Of a DNA stretch of 19,092 nucleotides, positions 1-7,418 are shown one piece after another; the stretch's first letter is position 1, and every line of letters begins with the position of its first letter. This DNA comes from Clostridia bacterium (GTDB lineage: Bacteria; Bacillota; Clostridia; Christensenellales; Aristaeellaceae). The position numbers were made by a program, and so were the translations under genes. The notes below the pieces were generated by a model. That model was not told the DNA's origin, searched no databases, and saw only the letters and a program-made list of their open reading frames with translations. The stretch spans positions 1-19,092 of the forward strand of contig CAAEUQ010000086.1 in NCBI GenBank assembly GCA_900759005.1, written 5' to 3'.

Positions 1-1809
1 CGTTTCTTTCAGGAGCTTCTCCGAATACTGGCGCACAACCGGCGCTTCCCCGCTGCGTCCAATCGCATTTACACTGTCCGCGCCGAGTATTTTTGCGCAG
101 AGATTCGCAATCGGCAATGTCGAACGATAGCATTTCGACAGCCGGTAGACCGGTGCGTTTTTCGCGCCGAAGCACATCCCCCACGCATCCGGATCGCACG
201 GCGGCATTCCGGGCGTCGTGCGTTGCATCGGATCACCCAGAAGCGTAACCGACGCGTTCGGCAAATACTCGCTCAGCAGCATCAGCGCCGTTTCCGAATA
301 ATCCTGTGCTTCGTCCACAAGCAAATGGCTGACCGTTCGATCGGGTTTTACAAATCCCAGCCGCACACGCAGATACGCCTCTGCAACCGCATCCTCCCAC
401 CATGTGAGATTTGCCCGATTGTTCTCGTCATACGCGTCGCGCAGCGCTTTCGGCGCATCCTTCATCGCGTCGATGAGCAATTTTTCGCCGGAAACCTCCA
501 GCATCGAGCGCAGGCGCAGGCGAATGGGCTGAAGCTGCTGGCTGGCCGCCATTCGACACACGTTTTTGAGCTCTCTTCCGGAATATTTTCCCTCATAAGC
601 GCGCTCATATTGCTTATAGAGCCGCTCGCCGAGGCTTTCCATGCGCGTATCCAGCCGCGCGCTCATGTGCTCCAGCCGCTGGCACGCGGAGAATACGCGG
701 GATTCGCGCGCGTACATCTCGCGCAGCTCCTTTGCGGAAATATAGACCTTTCCGTCCAGCAGCACATCGCCGAATTCAGGGCCGTTTTGCGTAAATGTAT
801 CGCAGAAGCGCTTCAATTCGCGCGCAAACAGCCCGCCCGTCTTCCATTCCATCGACTGAATGCGCAGCGGATCACCGTTCCGGAGCAGCTCTTCCGCCTG
901 ATGTACCGGCGATTCCGTTCTTCTCCCGACGATTTCGCACACCATTTCATAGAGTGTGCGCGCGCGGATATTTTCCTCGCCCAGCTCCGGAAGAACCGTT
1001 GAAACGTATTCGGAAAATGCCGTTCCGGGCGAAAGAATCTGAATTCGGCTCGCTTCCAGCGCCGCGCCGCGTCGATACATCAGATATGCCGCGCGATGCA
1101 TTGCGATCGACGTTTTACCCGAGCCCGCGCCGCCGACGACCGAAACCACACGCGCGCCTTCGGAACGAATGACGGCGTTCTGTTCCGCCTGAATGGTCGA
1201 AACGATCTGTTTCATATGCGTGGAAGCCGCACCGGAAAGCAAATCGAGCAGGATCGTATCATCGATGCTCTCGCCGGTATCGATGAAATACTGAAGCGCG
1301 CCGTTTTCAATGCTGTACTGCCGTTTCAGCGTCATTTCGCCCTCGATCACGCCGTCCGGACAGCGATAGGAAGCCTTGCCGGGCAGCGCGTCGTAATAAA
1401 GTCCGCAAACGGGCGCACGCCAGTCGTACACCATCAGCCGACCGTCCTCATCCGGCAGCGCGTAAAGCCCGACCATGATTTTTTCAGCATTCTCCGTACC
1501 GTTTTCGCGAAAATCGACGCGCCCGAAATAAGGCTTTGGCAGCATTTTTTCCGCACGGCGCGCCTCTTCCTCGGCAAATGCCTTCCGCGCGCTGAATCGA
1601 TCGCATTCGGTCGCGAGCTGCTGCATTTCCATTTGGGAAATCTGCGTCGGGCGCACGCGGAGTTCTTCCCACGCGTCAGCGGTAATCATGCGAATCGATT
1701 CGGCGTGTTCGCTGGAAAGTGCGCGCGCTTCGTCAATCGTATCCAAAAGGCGCATCTTCACGCGTTCGAGGTACTCCCGTTCCGCACGCATCTCCCGCTC
1801 CTGATTCAT
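1..1809 (-). CDS. helD: HelD-like UvrD/Rep-family (SF1) helicase, C-terminus cut by window edge
   Basis: The first 603 residues are visible and the C-terminus lies beyond base 1. Family knowledge: HelD proteins are ATP-driven partners that release and recycle stalled RNA polymerase. The N-terminus (about 1-90) is charged and probably a coiled coil. It is followed by PYFGRVDF (93-100), a segment typical of HelD proteins. A Q-motif-like IQAEQNAVIRS (206-216) precedes Walker A GGAGSGKT (226-233, K232). Walker B/DEXX is LLVDEAQD, with D499 and E500. GDPMQRT and a CYRST segment then follow, as in UvrD-like motifs III-IV. The ATG at 1809 is preceded by GGAGGGAGAGCG, a good ribosome binding site. 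The usual length is about 700-780 residues, so roughly 100-170 are missing. An ordinary UvrD/PcrA helicase is less likely because of the N-terminal region. The gene has its own promoter (see 1849-1877). Confidence 0.88.
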   Translation of the reverse strand, partial: MNQEREMRAEREYLERVKMRLLDTIDEARALSSEHAESIRMITADAWEELRVRPTQISQMEMQQLATECDRFSARKAFAEEEARRAEKMLPKPYFGRVDFRENGTENAEKIMVGLYALPDEDGRLMVYDWRAPVCGLYYDALPGKASYRCPDGVIEGEMTLKRQYSIENGALQYFIDTGESIDDTILLDLLSGAASTHMKQIVSTIQAEQNAVIRSEGARVVSVVGGAGSGKTSIAMHRAAYLMYRRGAALEASRIQILSPGTAFSEYVSTVLPELGEENIRARTLYEMVCEIVGRRTESPVHQAEELLRNGDPLRIQSMEWKTGGLFARELKRFCDTFTQNGPEFGDVLLDGKVYISAKELREMYARESRVFSACQRLEHMSARLDTRMESLGERLYKQYERAYEGKYSGRELKNVCRMAASQQLQPIRLRLRSMLEVSGEKLLIDAMKDAPKALRDAYDENNRANLTWWEDAVAEAYLRVRLGFVKPDRTVSHLLVDEAQDYSETALMLLSEYLPNASVTLLGDPMQRTTPGMPPCDPDAWGMCFGAKNAPVYRLSKCYRSTLPIANLCAKILGADSVNAIGRSGEAPVVRQYSEKLLKET

Positions 1810-1848
1810 CGCTCTCCCTCCGTTCAAAGGCGAATCGCTATTTTTGAT

Positions 1849-1877
1849 ATTATACCATGAAAGGCGATTCTTCACAA
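1849..1877 (-). promoter_or_regulatory. Sigma-A-type promoter for helD-like gene
   Basis: Read on the minus strand, TTGTGA (1877-1872) and TATAAT (1854-1849) are separated by 17 bp. The -10 is a perfect consensus and the -35 matches 4 of 6. The predicted start is about 30-35 nt before the helD ATG, with a GGAGG site between. The promoter lies just past the end of the spoIIID 3' remnant. Confidence 0.7.
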
Positions 1878-1899
1878 GCAAATCCTCGGAAATGCGCCC

Positions 1900-2070
1900 G
1901 AACGCTGAATTTCATCTCCGCTTTGCGCTTTCTCCTGAATTTCTCTTTCGTCGCGCTGCCGCCGCGCAGGTGACGTTCCGCGCGGTTTTGGTCGAGCACC
2001 TTTCCTACCGCCGCGGCAAGCGAGCGATCCAGTTCCGGCAGACGCGCGCAAATTCTTATCCGCACGCTCG
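1900..2070 (-). pseudogene. Duplicated 3' half of spoIIID (remnant copy)
   Basis: This segment repeats the 3' half of the adjacent spoIIID at an offset of 171 bp. Bases 1920-2040 match 2091-2211 with four mismatches in 121 (about 97%). The match continues more loosely to about 2070, against 2241. It encodes RLPELDRSLAAAVGKVLD and RHLRGGSATKEKF in the same frame as SpoIIID, but lacks the start and the whole HTH. Only a poorly matching GTG at 2065, with no ribosome binding site, could start it. The frame then stays open past the SpoIIID stop position, adding a different tail after RRKRKAE. Of the four mismatches two are synonymous and two change residues (N to S, E to K), so there is no sign of protein-level constraint. 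It is most likely a broken tandem duplication rather than a gene. Confidence 0.85.
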
Positions 2071-2074
2071 ATTT

Positions 2075-2344
2075 TCAGTCTTGCCGATTCGCTTCGCGCT
2101 TTCTCCTGAACTTCTCTTTCGTCGCGTTGCCGCCGCGCAGGTGGCGTTCCGCGCGGTTTTGGTCGAGCACCTTTCCTACCGCCGCGGCAAGCGAGCGATC
2201 CAGTTCCGGCAGACGCACGCGCAAATCCTTATGCACGGTCGTTTTGCCGACGGCGAGTTTTGCCGCACACGCGCGCACGGTCGCGCCCGTTTTCAGCACG
2301 TATTCAGCGGCAGCGCGTACGCGCCTTTCCACCTCACGCTTCAT
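2075..2344 (-). CDS. spoIIID: Sporulation transcription factor SpoIIID
   Basis: This 89-residue protein matches SpoIIID, a DNA-binding regulator of mother-cell gene expression that acts after sigma-E. A helix-turn-helix spans about residues 20-45, with the signature SKSTVHKDL-like sequence GKTTVHKDL at the recognition helix. RLPEL and the highly conserved RHLRGG-ATKEKF block follow, and the tail is basic (RRKRE). Family length is about 80-95 residues. The ATG at 2344 is chosen over an in-frame ATG at 2431 because it has AAAGGGGAAT upstream and gives the family length. A possible sigma-E-like -10 (CATACGCT, minus strand, 2401-2394) lies about 50 nt upstream, but its -35 is weak. No membrane segment or signal is present. 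Its 3' half is duplicated directly downstream (1900-2070). The gene makes an endospore-forming host very likely. Confidence 0.93.
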   Translation of the reverse strand: MKREVERRVRAAAEYVLKTGATVRACAAKLAVGKTTVHKDLRVRLPELDRSLAAAVGKVLDQNRAERHLRGGNATKEKFRRKREANRQD

Positions 2345-2478
2345 GGCGATTCCCCTTTTTTCGCATTTTGGGCGCAAACGCGCCTGCTTTTGAAGCGTAT
2401 GCTGTGGATTCGCCGTTTGATTCGGCGGCATAGCGAATCGAATCCGCGCGTAAGTTTGCTGGGAAAGGGTGTGGTGAT
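2345..2478. promoter_or_regulatory. Divergent intergenic region between spoIIID and the LysM gene
   Basis: These 134 bases must hold both divergent promoters. On the minus strand CATACGCT (2401-2394) resembles a sigma-E -10, with a poor -35 about 15 bp upstream (GAATCAA). On the plus strand I see no convincing sigma-A promoter. A short hairpin (CGCCG 2411-2415, CGGCG 2423-2427) lies in the LysM-gene leader. If the sigma-E reading is right, spoIIID has its usual mother-cell expression. Confidence 0.3.
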
Positions 2479-3450
2479 ATGGCTGAATTTCTCTCTCCTC
2501 TCGGCGAAGCGACGCTGCTGGGCGCGACGGTGCGCGAATCGGACGGCATAGTGAATTTCACGCGGGTTCGCGAGGCGCGGATTACGATTCTCTATCTGCG
2601 CGCAACCTCGGGCGCGGACTATGTGGATTGCAAGCTGAACGCAAATTACGCTTCCGCGGTAAAGGCGGGGCTGAGCGTGGGCTTCATGCACTATTTGACC
2701 GCGCGAACGGTCGCCGAAGCGCGCGAACAGGCGGCATTCTTCCTTCGCGCAATCAGCGGACGAACGACGACGCTGCGCACGGCAATGGCGTTTGATCGCT
2801 TCCGCGGTTTGGACGCGCAAATGATCAATCAGATTGCCGAAGCGTTTCTATCCGCCGTGGAAACGGGCACAGGCGCCGCGCCGATGATCTTCACCGACGT
2901 TCAAAGCGCAAACAAGATTTGGAATGAATCGCTCGCGAGCCGTTATCCGCTGTGGGTCTCCGATTACGACGTCGCCTCTCCGGAGGTGAACGCCGGCAAA
3001 TGGCAGGGCTGGACCGGCTGGCAATACGCGGAATACGGCGAAATTGACGGAACGGCGGAGCTGCCGCTGAGCCTGTTTACGCAAAATGTCCGCGCCTCCG
3101 CCGCGCCGTCCTCGGGTGAAAAGCTGATCTGCGTAACCGTCGCATACGGCGACACACTTTCTTCGATCGCCAAGCTGTTCGGAACGAGCGTTAACGCAAT
3201 CGCGAGGCTGAACCGGATTTCGAATCCGAACCGCATTTACCCAGGGCAGCGGCTGTACATCCGCGTGCCCGCATCCACGCCGATCGCGTGCTGCGACACG
3301 TACACTGTCCGCCGCGGCGATACGCTTTCCGGCATCGCCGCGCGGTTCGGAACAACCGTGGACGATCTCGTGCGCATCAACAACATCGCAAACGCCAATC
3401 TGATTTACGTCGGGCAAACGCTTACACTCGGTCTTTGCAGCGAAAGCTGA
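2479..3450 (+). CDS. GH25-fold (lysozyme-like) protein with two LysM domains, probably non-catalytic
   Basis: Residues 10-205 of 323 follow the GH25 lysozyme fold: ILYLRATSGADYVD (37-50), NYASAVKAGLSVGFMHY (56-72), PLWVSDY (157-163) and a GWQYAEYGEIDG segment (180-191). Two LysM peptidoglycan/chitin-binding modules follow at about 218-263 and 274-318, each with GDTL-S-IA and a GQ-L end. GH25 enzymes need an N-terminal Asp (GIDVS) and a later Asp-x-Glu. Here the first position appears to be T17 (GATV) and the second AFD (A104, D106), so the catalytic acids look lost. No signal peptide or membrane segment is visible, as in many spore-coat or cortex LysM proteins. The start has a GGTG-rich stretch just upstream; other starts would shorten the fold. 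Being divergent from spoIIID hints at a spore role, but this is inference. A weakly active enzyme using other residues cannot be excluded. Confidence 0.8.
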   Translation: MAEFLSPLGEATLLGATVRESDGIVNFTRVREARITILYLRATSGADYVDCKLNANYASAVKAGLSVGFMHYLTARTVAEAREQAAFFLRAISGRTTTLRTAMAFDRFRGLDAQMINQIAEAFLSAVETGTGAAPMIFTDVQSANKIWNESLASRYPLWVSDYDVASPEVNAGKWQGWTGWQYAEYGEIDGTAELPLSLFTQNVRASAAPSSGEKLICVTVAYGDTLSSIAKLFGTSVNAIARLNRISNPNRIYPGQRLYIRVPASTPIACCDTYTVRRGDTLSGIAARFGTTVDDLVRINNIANANLIYVGQTLTLGLCSES

Positions 3451-3457
3451 ACGCAAA

Positions 3458-3490
3458 CGGGCTGCCCTTCTGAAAAAGGAAGGCAGCCCG
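3458..3490. terminator. Hairpin between convergent LysM gene and cysE
   Basis: CGGGCTGCC (3458-3466) pairs with GGCAGCCCG (3482-3490), and three more pairs follow after a one-base bulge. It sits 7 bases from both the LysM-gene stop and the cysE stop. The T-runs are weak on both strands, but the placement suits a shared terminator for the two converging transcripts. Confidence 0.6.
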
Positions 3491-3496
3491 CTGAAT

Positions 3497-4306
3497 TCAT
3501 CCCTTATAAACCACGGTTTTGCCGGCGGGAACCGACGCAGTCAGCCAGACGTTGCCGCCGATCACGCAATGATCGCCGACGGTGGTATCGCCGCCCAGAA
3601 TCGTTGCATTCGCATAAATAACCACATGATTGCCGATGTTCGGATGGCGCTTGATGCCCTTAACGGGATTGCCGTTTTCATCCAGCTCAAAGCTCTTCGC
3701 GCCGAGCGTTACGCCCTGATAGAGCTTGACATGATCGCCAATCACCGTCGTTTCGCCGACGACGATGCCGGTTCCGTGGTCGATGAAGAAGTATTCGCCG
3801 ATCTTCGCGCCGGCGTGAATGTCGATACCCGTCTTTTGATGAACGAACTCCGTCATGATGCGCGGCAGGATCGGAACGCGCATTTCATACAGTACATGTG
3901 CGATGCGATAGACCAGAATCGCAAAAAATCCGGGATATGCGACAATGACCTCCTCGCGGCTCGCCGCGGCGGGATCGCCCTCGTAAATCGCTTCGATGTC
4001 CTTTTTGAGCAGGCGATAGATATTCGGAATTTCCAGAACGAATTTGTCCGCCGCCTCCTCGGGATCGAGTGTAACGCGCCCGTCGAACTTCAGCGCGCGG
4101 CGAATCTGGCGCGCCAATTCCCATCGAATGCGCTCCAGCAGCATCCGTCCGGATACGCTCTCTTCGCAAAACGCCGGAAACATGAACGCCTGAACGTCAC
4201 TGATGATATCGATGATTCGCTTCCTATCGGGAAGCTCGCAGCAGCCAAAGCGCGATTCGCCTTCCATTTCGCGAATCACTGAGCCGATCACTTCGTCGCG
4301 CTTCAT
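3497..4306 (-). CDS. cysE: Serine O-acetyltransferase (CysE/EpsC type)
   Basis: This protein makes O-acetylserine from serine and acetyl-CoA, the substrate of the adjacent CysK. It has 269 residues, with an alpha-helical N-terminal domain (about 1-150) and then a left-handed beta-helix of hexapeptide repeats. Landmarks are IDIHAGAKIG (161-170), the catalytic pair in FIDHGTGIVVGET (D176, H177), YQGVTLGAKS (196-205) and KRHPNIGN (219-226). The ATG at 4306 has GGAGGAAAGCAA upstream. It overlaps the cysK stop as ATGA, which indicates translational coupling; a longer in-frame start at 4420 would lie deep inside cysK. The C-terminus ends in VVYKG and lacks the terminal isoleucine that docks enteric CysE into CysK. 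A stable cysteine synthase complex of that type is therefore doubtful. It is the last gene of the five-gene cluster. Confidence 0.93.
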   Translation of the reverse strand: MKRDEVIGSVIREMEGESRFGCCELPDRKRIIDIISDVQAFMFPAFCEESVSGRMLLERIRWELARQIRRALKFDGRVTLDPEEAADKFVLEIPNIYRLLKKDIEAIYEGDPAAASREEVIVAYPGFFAILVYRIAHVLYEMRVPILPRIMTEFVHQKTGIDIHAGAKIGEYFFIDHGTGIVVGETTVIGDHVKLYQGVTLGAKSFELDENGNPVKGIKRHPNIGNHVVIYANATILGGDTTVGDHCVIGGNVWLTASVPAGKTVVYKG

Positions 4307-5232
4307 TTGCTTTCCTCCGGAATGAATACCGAAAGATACCGCTCGCCCGTGTCCGGCAGCAGCGCGACGATCGTCTTGCCCCGATTCTCCGGACGATTCG
4401 CGAGCATTCGCGCCGCCCATGCCGCCGCGCCGGACGACACGCCGACCAGCAGACCTTCCGTCTTCGTGATTTCCTTCGCCGCGTTCAAAGCATCCTCGTT
4501 CGTCACGTCCACAACCTCGTCCACGACCGCGGAATCATAATTGCCGGGCACGAAATTCGCGCCGATACCCTGAATGGCGTGCGAACCGGGCTTTCCGCCG
4601 CGCAGCACGGGACTCGCCGCCGGTTCCACCGCCACGATTTTTACGTTTTTATTCTGTTCCTTCAGATATTTGCCCACGCCGGAAATCGTTCCGCCGGTGC
4701 CCACGCCCGCAACGAAAATATCGACTGTTCCATCGGTATCGCGCCAGATTTCGGGGCCGGTTGTCTGATAATGCGCTTCGGGATTTGCGGGATTGTCGAA
4801 TTGCCCTGCAATGATGCTGCCGGGCATTTCCTTTTGAAGCTCCTCCGCGCGTTCGATTGCGCCGGACATTCCCTTCGCGCCGGGCGTAAGAATCAGCTCC
4901 GCGCCGTATGCTTTCATGAGATTGCGACGCTCGACGCTCATGCTGTCCGGCATTACGATGATTACGCGATACCCGCGCGCCGCGCCGATTGCAGAAAGAC
5001 CGATGCCGGTATTGCCGCTCGTAGGCTCGATGATCGTTCCGCCCGCATTGAGCGCGCCGGACTTTTCCGCCGCAAGAATCATATTCCACGCCACGCGATC
5101 CTTCGCGCTGCCCGCCGGATTCGCCTTTTCCAGCTTCGCCAGCACGCGCGCGCCCGAATGCTTCGCAAAGCGATCGAATGCGACCAGCGGCGTATTCCCG
5201 ATCAGTGCCGGCATGGATTCATAAATGCGCAT
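4303..5232 (-). CDS. cysK: Cysteine synthase A (O-acetylserine sulfhydrylase)
   Basis: This PLP enzyme joins O-acetylserine and sulfide to give cysteine. It has 309 residues, the usual family length. The PLP lysine is K44 in NPAGSAKDR. The substrate loop is PTSGNTG (70-76), the phosphate-binding loop is GTGGT (178-182), and the C-terminal part has VSSGAA and LPDTGERYLS. The ATG at 5232 is preceded by GAAGGAGGAATAGC, a very strong ribosome binding site, only 3 bases after the mazG-like gene. Its TGA overlaps the cysE ATG, so supply of O-acetylserine and its use are coupled. Cystathionine beta-synthase is the main look-alike, but the length and the cysE partner favour CysK. No T-box or other riboswitch is visible before it; there is no room for one. 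Confidence 0.95.
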   Translation of the reverse strand: MRIYESMPALIGNTPLVAFDRFAKHSGARVLAKLEKANPAGSAKDRVAWNMILAAEKSGALNAGGTIIEPTSGNTGIGLSAIGAARGYRVIIVMPDSMSVERRNLMKAYGAELILTPGAKGMSGAIERAEELQKEMPGSIIAGQFDNPANPEAHYQTTGPEIWRDTDGTVDIFVAGVGTGGTISGVGKYLKEQNKNVKIVAVEPAASPVLRGGKPGSHAIQGIGANFVPGNYDSAVVDEVVDVTNEDALNAAKEITKTEGLLVGVSSGAAAWAARMLANRPENRGKTIVALLPDTGERYLSVFIPEESK

Positions 5233-5235
5233 ACG

Positions 5236-5550
5236 CTATTCCTCCTTCAATTTTTCCGTTTTTACCCATTGCCCGTTCACCTGTTTATACACGCGGCGGG
5301 CGTTGATCTGCATTTTCTTTTTGATTTCTTCCCCGAGGTCAATTCCGTTGATCTCCGCGATGCCGAGCAGATAAATCGCGATATCCGCAAGCTCCGCACC
5401 GAAGCCCGGATCCTTCTCGCGCCACGCCTTATGTGCTTCGCCCACCTCGCCCATCATCAGACAGAACTCGTAATTTACGTCGGTCACATTGAACCCGTGG
5501 TCGACCTTGTTCTGATAAATCTTTTTCTGAACGTCGCGCGTGCTCTCCAT
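5236..5550 (-). CDS. MazG-like nucleotide pyrophosphohydrolase
   Basis: A small all-alpha NTP pyrophosphohydrolase of the MazG superfamily, 104 residues. The metal-binding signature is complete: E35-V-G-E38 in GEVGEAHKAW and, 14 residues later, E53-L-A-D56 in AELADIAIYLL. Family members hydrolyse non-canonical or excess (d)NTPs to monophosphates, but the substrate of this one cannot be read from sequence. The ATG at 5550 has GGAGGAATGAGCG upstream, which overlaps the end of the GH13 gene (3-base gap). It is followed after 3 bases by cysK, so it is almost certainly co-transcribed with both. Its place between glucan breakdown and cysteine synthesis is unexplained. A related MazG-like or phage-type house-cleaning enzyme is the only real alternative label. 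Confidence 0.85.
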   Translation of the reverse strand: MESTRDVQKKIYQNKVDHGFNVTDVNYEFCLMMGEVGEAHKAWREKDPGFGAELADIAIYLLGIAEINGIDLGEEIKKKMQINARRVYKQVNGQWVKTEKLKEE

Positions 5551-5553
5551 CGC

Positions 5554-7398
5554 TCATTCCTCCAGCCATGCGGCGCTTTCCGGCTTCAATTCAACGGTTT
5601 TTCCCGCGTATTCAATCCATCTGGATTCGCACGCGCGGTTGATTGCCAATGCCAAAACGCCGTTTCCCGCTGCGTTTCCAAACGCATCCTTCCCGCCGGA
5701 GATTTTGCGCTCAACGATCACGACGTCCGTTCCGCACGCAGTGAGCGCCATCTCGCCGGTTTGAAGAATCCGCGAATGCCGTCTTCTCTGAATCGCCGTT
5801 CGAAACGCTTCGATCAATTCCTTATCCTCATTCCCCCACGGATACGTGCCGCGGCAGAACGGATCGCCCATGCCGTAAAGTCCGGCTTCGTCGCCGTAAT
5901 AAACGCACGGCATTCCCGGCAATGCGCAAATGAGATTCCACGCGGCAATCAAACGGCGCTTGCCGCGCGCGTATTCCTCCGGCTTCAGATCGAACGCGTG
6001 GCGCAGCCGCCGCTCCGGTTCCATGTCGCCCACATCGGCAAGCACGGCAAGCGCACGCGCCCGATCATGGCTGCCCAGCAGATTCATATTGGAATAGAAA
6101 AACTGCTTCGGCTGATTCTCCGCCATGCTGGAAACGCGGCGCGCAAATTCGCCCGCATCGATTTTTGCAAGCATGAATTCAAGCGCACATTCGCGCAGCG
6201 GGTAATTCATCGCGCAATCGAGCGTATCGCCCAGACAATACGAGCGCACTTCATTATAGGAAACCTTATTGCTCGGGTCTTCCCAGACCTCGCCGAGCAC
6301 CGCCGCATCGGGATTTACGCTCTTTTCCGCCAGACGCAGCTCGCGCAGAAAGGGCATCGGCAGCTCATCCGCGACGTCCAGCCGCCAGCCGGACGCGCCC
6401 GCGCGCAGCCAGTGCTTGAGTACGCTGTCCGAGCCCGTCAGGATGAATTTGCGGTAGCTTTCTTCCTCCTCGCGCACATTCGGCAGCGTCTTTACGCCCC
6501 ACCAGCAATCGTAATCGTCGGGCCATGATTTGAAATCGTACCATGCGCGATAGGGCGAATTCGGGTCATTATACGCCCCGCCGGAACCGTAAGTGCCTTC
6601 CTCGTTGAAATACACGCTGTCCGATCCTGTATGCGAAAACACGCCGTCGATCATAATGCGGATGCCGCGCTTCTTCGCTTCGGCGCAGAGAGTTTTAAAA
6701 TCCTGCTCCGTACCGAATTCGGGCGCGATTTCGCGATAATTGCCGGTATTGTATTTATGATTGCTGCTCGCGCGGAAGATGGGGTTTAGGTAAATCACCG
6801 TAACGCCCAAATCCGCGATATAATCGAGCTTTTCCGTAATTCCGTTCAGGTCGCCGCCGAAAAAATCGTTGTTGCAGTATTCACCGCGCCGATCGTTCAC
6901 GACCAGCACCGGATCGTCGTTCCAGCGAACATGATAGTACGATCCCGCCGGCAGGCAATCGGCGTCGCGCCTGCGCGATGCGTAAAAGCGATCGACCATG
7001 ATCTGCATCATTACGCCCTCGCGCAGCCATTTGGGCGTTTTGTATTCGGGATCAAACGCGGTAATCTGATACGATGGCGGAAGCCCCTCGCCCATCTCGC
7101 CCACACCGCCGAGCCGGTCGCGCGCGTTGCCGTAATACATGATTTTTCCGGAATCATCCGAAGCGCGAAAACAGTACCAGACCAGTCCCGGTGTTTCGGG
7201 CAGCACGATCGAAACCGAATACAAATTCGGCGCGATCGGCTTCATCCGGTGAATCACCTCGGCGTTCTGCTGCCACAGGCGCAGTTCCACCCAGTTCACG
7301 CCCTCCGCGCGCACGCGCAGCTCGACCGTGCTTCCGCTCTCCGCCGCGCCCTGCGGACGGCGATAGGCGATGCTGCGGGAATCGTGGTACAGATTCAT
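5554..7398 (-). CDS. GH13 alpha-glycosidase (neopullulanase/cyclomaltodextrinase-like), cytosolic
   Basis: An alpha-amylase superfamily hydrolase of 614 residues acting on alpha-1,4 (perhaps also alpha-1,6) glucans. Residues 1-110 form an N-terminal beta-sandwich of the CBM34/CBM48 kind. The catalytic (beta/alpha)8 barrel starts at about 128 (MMQIMVDRFY). The conserved regions are DGVFSH (251-256, with Ser where many relatives have Asn), GWRLDVADE with nucleophile D341, GEVWED with acid/base E370, and GSHD with D445. A C-terminal beta domain ends the protein. There is no signal peptide, so it should act inside the cell on maltodextrins or on dextrins left by GlgP. The ATG at 7398 has GGAGTGAGAGC upstream and lies 20 bases after the glgP stop. 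Exact specificity (neopullulanase, cyclomaltodextrinase or debranching) cannot be told from motifs alone. Confidence 0.9.
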   Translation of the reverse strand: MNLYHDSRSIAYRRPQGAAESGSTVELRVRAEGVNWVELRLWQQNAEVIHRMKPIAPNLYSVSIVLPETPGLVWYCFRASDDSGKIMYYGNARDRLGGVGEMGEGLPPSYQITAFDPEYKTPKWLREGVMMQIMVDRFYASRRRDADCLPAGSYYHVRWNDDPVLVVNDRRGEYCNNDFFGGDLNGITEKLDYIADLGVTVIYLNPIFRASSNHKYNTGNYREIAPEFGTEQDFKTLCAEAKKRGIRIMIDGVFSHTGSDSVYFNEEGTYGSGGAYNDPNSPYRAWYDFKSWPDDYDCWWGVKTLPNVREEEESYRKFILTGSDSVLKHWLRAGASGWRLDVADELPMPFLRELRLAEKSVNPDAAVLGEVWEDPSNKVSYNEVRSYCLGDTLDCAMNYPLRECALEFMLAKIDAGEFARRVSSMAENQPKQFFYSNMNLLGSHDRARALAVLADVGDMEPERRLRHAFDLKPEEYARGKRRLIAAWNLICALPGMPCVYYGDEAGLYGMGDPFCRGTYPWGNEDKELIEAFRTAIQRRRHSRILQTGEMALTACGTDVVIVERKISGGKDAFGNAAGNGVLALAINRACESRWIEYAGKTVELKPESAAWLEE

Positions 7399-7418
7399 GC
7401 TCTCACTCCGTTATCGTT

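Noticed and set aside
223..1860. Plus-strand open frames opposite the helD-like gene
   Set aside because: They are mirror frames of a gene with complete helicase motifs, and their translations are rich in Arg/His and resemble no family.
4579..6528. Long plus-strand open frame (649 codons) opposite cysK, mazG-like and GH13 genes
   Set aside because: It is antisense to well-supported genes, has odd His/Arg-rich composition and crosses gene borders; it arises from the GC-rich codon use of the real genes.
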